DNA of 64,000 bases from an uncultured Muribaculaceae bacterium (GTDB lineage Bacteria > Bacteroidota > Bacteroidia > Bacteroidales > Muribaculaceae): the NCBI GenBank assembly GCA_910578075.1, contig CAJTPK010000012.1, positions 22,499 through 86,498 on the forward strand. Reading direction: 5' to 3'. Positions 61,407 to 64,000 of this stretch are shown one piece after another. How positions within the stretch are numbered: the stretch's first letter is position 1; every line of letters starts with the position of its first letter. The notes below the pieces were generated by a model that worked only from the letters and a program-made list of their open reading frames with translations, ran no database searches and was not told where the DNA came from. Position numbers and translations under genes: made by a program.

Positions 61407-62198
61407 ATGGAACGTTTCAAATATACATCGCTCTGGCTATTGCTTGCGGTTGCTTTGATTGTAATAATATCTGTGTCATTTGCCGATGATATATCGATTG
61501 GAGACTGGACGGTAAAAAAGGCTCCTATAGCGGAGTTCATTTTTGATGAATCTGATTCATTGGCAAAGGATTCTGTCATTGACAGCGTAGGGAATGTGTA
61601 TGATCCAAAAACTCAGGTGGTGATTGAAACCGACTCTTTGCCTCAGTCGATTTTCATATTCGGAGATTCGATGACATTTAATCTTGCTTTGCGTCTCGCT
61701 CAATATGCCAAACAAAATGGACATGAAATCCATTCTGTAAACTGGGATTCCAGTAATACAAAAGTGTGGGCTGACCATGATACTTTGGCGTATTTTATAG
61801 ATAAGTATCATCCTACACAAATCTTCATATCGCTTGGTAGTAACGAAATGTATTTCAAAAATCCAGAGACACGTGCTCCATATGTAAAAAGGATTCTTGA
61901 AGTTATAGACACTATCCCTTACGTGTGGATCGGACCACCTAACTGGAAGGAGGATACCGGTATCAATGACATGCTTGAACGGATGTGTGCCCGAGGATCA
62001 TTCTTTCGTTCCGCAGGGATGGAATTCAAGAGAAAGAAAGATAATATCCACCCGACAAGGGAGAGTTCATCAATGTGGATTGACAGTATAATGAGATGGC
62101 TGCCGAAATCATCACATCCTTTTGTGGCAGACCTTCCTTCTGATTCTATAGGCAAGGTCAATCCCAATATCATATTTCTTAAAGCGCTCAATAAATAA
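61407..62198 (+). CDS. SGNH-hydrolase-like O-acetylation protein
   Basis: A 263-residue protein with an N-terminal membrane anchor (LWLLLAVALIVIISVSFA). The SGNH/GDSL domain has block I FGDSMTF with Ser88, block III SLGSNE near 145, and block V DNIHPT near 213 with the Asp-His pair. Such exported proteins take acetyl groups delivered by an MBOAT and place them on polysaccharide, as AlgX/AlgJ or PatB do. The MBOAT gene follows 13 bases later. The ATG at 61407 is preferred to the overlapping GTG one codon before. Confidence 0.87.
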   Translation: MERFKYTSLWLLLAVALIVIISVSFADDISIGDWTVKKAPIAEFIFDESDSLAKDSVIDSVGNVYDPKTQVVIETDSLPQSIFIFGDSMTFNLALRLAQYAKQNGHEIHSVNWDSSNTKVWADHDTLAYFIDKYHPTQIFISLGSNEMYFKNPETRAPYVKRILEVIDTIPYVWIGPPNWKEDTGINDMLERMCARGSFFRSAGMEFKRKKDNIHPTRESSSMWIDSIMRWLPKSSHPFVADLPSDSIGKVNPNIIFLKALNK

Positions 62199-62211
62199 AA
62201 AGGGTATCTTC

Positions 62212-63702
62212 ATGTTGGAAAATTTAATCGATAATTCAGAATTGGTGCTTCATAACATTGCAGGCATGTTCAAATACGATGCTTCTGCGCCGATGTTATT
62301 TTCAAGCGGTCTTTTCTGGATACTGTTCCTTTTATTTATACCAGTATATTCTTTACTTAAGAAAAGTAAGGCCAAAATGGTTGTTTTCGTGGTCTTGTTT
62401 TCTTTGTATTTTTATTATAAATCAAGTGGCCTGTTCTTTTTGATGCTTTTGGCTACATCATTGATTGATTGGCTGGTGTCGAAGGCTATTGCGAGGACTG
62501 AGAATAAATCGGGACGTAAAGTTCTCATGCTTTTCTCTATAATTCTTTCGCTATCCATTCTCGGGTATTTCAAATACGCAAATTTCTTCCTATGGAATTG
62601 GAATCAGATGGTGGAGGGTAATTTCCAGCCTCTTGATATTATATTGCCGGTCGGAATCTCTTTTTATACCTTCCAATCGATATCTTATGTGGTGGATGTA
62701 TACAAAAGAAAAATATCTCCCACAAGGACGTGGCTTGAATATCTGTTCTTTTTATCATTTTTTCCGGCATTGGTGGCAGGTCCTATTGTCAGAGCTGATT
62801 ATTTTCTTCCTCAACTCGAGAAAAATGAGGAGGCGTCTAAGACGGATATCTATGCCGGATTGTGGTTGATAATAATTGGAATAGTTAAAAAGGCACTCAT
62901 CGCGGATTATATTTCACAATTTAATGATCTTATTTTTAATGATCCGTCATTGTATACAGGAGTGCAGACGCTGATGGGTGTTTTGGGTTATACGATGCAG
63001 ATATATTGTGATTTCTCTGGATATTCGGATATGGCAATTGGATTGGCATTAATTATGGGTTTCAGACTTGGTATTAATTTTGATTCACCGTACCAAAGCC
63101 GTAATCTTACTGAATTCTGGAGAAGATGGCACATATCTTTGTCTTCATGGCTTCGGGATTATGTATATATACCTTTGGGAGGAAATCGTAAAGGCACCAT
63201 ACGTACTTATGTAAATAATTTCCTTACGATGTTGATTGGTGGCCTATGGCATGGAGCCGCGTGGAAATTTGTTTTCTGGGGAGCTATGCATGGGGTAGGG
63301 CTCGCTGTCCATAAAGCGTCAAAGCCGATTCTAAAAAGGATACCTGACAATTTTATAACAATTTTTATTTTTTGGCTAATTACATTCATATATGTATCCT
63401 TGTTGTGGGTATTCTTTAGGGCTGCATCTTTTGAGGATTCGGTTTTAATAATAAAAAATATATTTATAGATTTTGATTTTGGTCAGATTCCGCAATTCTT
63501 TGAAGCCCGCAAGGTGTGGTGTATTATGATGATTGCACTTATTATTTTTCACTTTGTGCCCCAGCGATGGGCTGACGTATGCCAGCAACTGTTTATAAAA
63601 AGTCCATGGATTCTAAAATTACTGGTGTTCCTTGGAGTGGTACAATTAGTAATTGAGTTCATGTCGGAGGAAGTTGCGCCATTCATATATTTCCAGTTCT
63701 AA
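62212..63702 (+). CDS. MBOAT O-acyltransferase (AlgI/DltB type)
   Basis: A 496-residue polytopic membrane protein with about eleven helices. The MBOAT core is FYTFQSISYVVDVYKRK, then NLTEFWRRWHISLSSWLRDY with YIPLGGNRKGT, and the catalytic His347 in GGLWHGAAWKF. It moves an acyl group, usually acetyl, from the cytoplasm across the membrane for use by the SGNH partner. The target may be capsule, exopolysaccharide, O-antigen or peptidoglycan; no polymer genes are adjacent to say which. Confidence 0.93.
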   Translation: MLENLIDNSELVLHNIAGMFKYDASAPMLFSSGLFWILFLLFIPVYSLLKKSKAKMVVFVVLFSLYFYYKSSGLFFLMLLATSLIDWLVSKAIARTENKSGRKVLMLFSIILSLSILGYFKYANFFLWNWNQMVEGNFQPLDIILPVGISFYTFQSISYVVDVYKRKISPTRTWLEYLFFLSFFPALVAGPIVRADYFLPQLEKNEEASKTDIYAGLWLIIIGIVKKALIADYISQFNDLIFNDPSLYTGVQTLMGVLGYTMQIYCDFSGYSDMAIGLALIMGFRLGINFDSPYQSRNLTEFWRRWHISLSSWLRDYVYIPLGGNRKGTIRTYVNNFLTMLIGGLWHGAAWKFVFWGAMHGVGLAVHKASKPILKRIPDNFITIFIFWLITFIYVSLLWVFFRAASFEDSVLIIKNIFIDFDFGQIPQFFEARKVWCIMMIALIIFHFVPQRWADVCQQLFIKSPWILKLLVFLGVVQLVIEFMSEEVAPFIYFQF

Positions 63703-63795
63703 AATTTTTTCAAAAAAAATCAGTGTGGTAATTAACATAGATTCAGCATCATAAAAGCACTTGGCAAAAAATGATGTAATTTTTTTGAAAAATAA

Positions 63796-63827
63796 TTTGC
63801 ACAGAATTGAAAATTGTTATAACTTTG
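63796..63827 (+). promoter_or_regulatory. Strong promoter near the window end
   Basis: TTTG at 63796-63799, 20 bases, TAACTTTG at 63820-63827: full consensus. The preceding 93 bases after the MBOAT stop are AT-rich (about 70 percent or more A and T) with A and T tracts at 63707-63719 and 63777-63793, as expected of an UP-like region. Confidence 0.75.
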
Positions 63828-63833
63828 CAACCG

Positions 63834-64000
63834 CAAACGAGAAAACAATGTTGTAAAACATAAAACTAAACAAGTTTGAAGTTTTCTTCTTGCAGAAAAG
63901 AACAATGACATTTTGCTACCAAGACAAGCAGCGAAGCCCGAAAGGGCAGAGTTGAGAGATACAAGGGAAACGAAAAGTTTCCGTCAAGATTCTTTTAACG
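63834..64000 (+). ncRNA. Structured leader, probably of an rRNA operon (16S lies beyond the window)
   Basis: No protein frame of any length fits this stretch. It contains a GCCC-GAAA-GGGC tetraloop hairpin (63936-63947) and a GGAAAC/GTTTCC hairpin (63966-63982). The preceding promoter is strong. The combination of promoter, roughly 165-base hairpin-rich leader and purine-rich content resembles the region just upstream of 16S rRNA genes in Bacteroidales. The mature rRNA itself is not in view, so another stable RNA or a leader of a ribosomal gene is possible. Confidence 0.5.

Overview
The window looks like a chromosomal segment of a gut-type Bacteroidales, most likely a member of the Muribaculaceae. 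The family guess is inference from protein style; the order-level call is firmer. Support for it: promoters of the Bacteroidetes type (TTTG, about 20 bases, then TAnnTTTG) recur upstream of genes, a Shine-Dalgarno sequence is almost always absent, and the gene set is typical of the phylum: PPi-dependent phosphofructokinase, the Bat aerotolerance operon, DUF5686, DUF4827, DUF4250, LysM/receptor-like proteins, a Spi-domain protein with a T9SS-like tail, and lipid A genes. No insertion sequence, prophage, CRISPR array or conjugative element was seen.

Layout. 1-1112: end of a GH2 beta-galactosidase-type enzyme, tRNA-Cys with its promoter and terminator. 1136-2426: a secreted beta-propeller protein on the minus strand and an intergenic stretch with a hairpin and four tandem 30-31 bp repeats. 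2427-5480: envelope operon (GT4 glycosyltransferase, LPG-synthase-type membrane protein, KdsB). 5531-10932: pfp, a thioredoxin lipoprotein preceded by a large dyad, an MFS transporter, a Spi-domain protein and a small membrane protein. 11023-13413 (minus): malate dehydrogenase and a DcaP-like porin. 13463-20524: two multidomain secreted glycosidases (GH43-GH97, and half-propeller-GH51) whose reading frames run directly into two dTDP-amino-sugar genes (FdtA/WxcM-like and a DegT aminotransferase), after a near-perfect palindrome at the predicted transcription start. 20564-26298: DUF4250, CYTH, DUF5686, LysM receptor-like protein and an outer-membrane barrel. 26363-35031 (minus): CdsA, an unusual LpxA-family protein, an AcrA-AcrB-TolC efflux set and MTA/SAH nucleosidase. 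35192-39584: TsaC, a BASS-type transporter, then (minus) a Cys-rich membrane peptide, TopB and MazG. 39738-47809: NrnA, DUF4827 lipoprotein, GlmM-type mutase, SppA, LpxK, purine nucleoside phosphorylase, ThiL. 47976-57321: complete MoxR-DUF58-Bat operon with BatA-E and a short extra BatD-like gene. 57468-63702: a small HTH protein, a fused universal stress protein, MutS2, and an SGNH/MBOAT O-acetylation pair. 63796-64000: a strong promoter and a structured non-coding leader that runs off the end and looks like the start of an rRNA operon.

Functional themes. Much of the segment builds or guards the cell envelope: lipid A/Kdo (KdsB, LpxA-like, LpxK), phospholipid (CdsA), peptidoglycan precursor (GlmM-type), efflux, glycan O-acetylation and surface sugar synthesis. 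A second theme is plant or host glycan use (GH2, GH43-GH97, GH51). No complete novel defence or signalling system was found. The most unusual items are the physical fusion of arabinoside/galactoside degradation with dTDP-amino-sugar synthesis in one overlapping gene string, a two-helix insertion in the RND pump, the divergent LpxA paralogue, a protease-inhibitor domain protein with a predicted T9SS tail, and several unexplained intergenic dyads and repeats.
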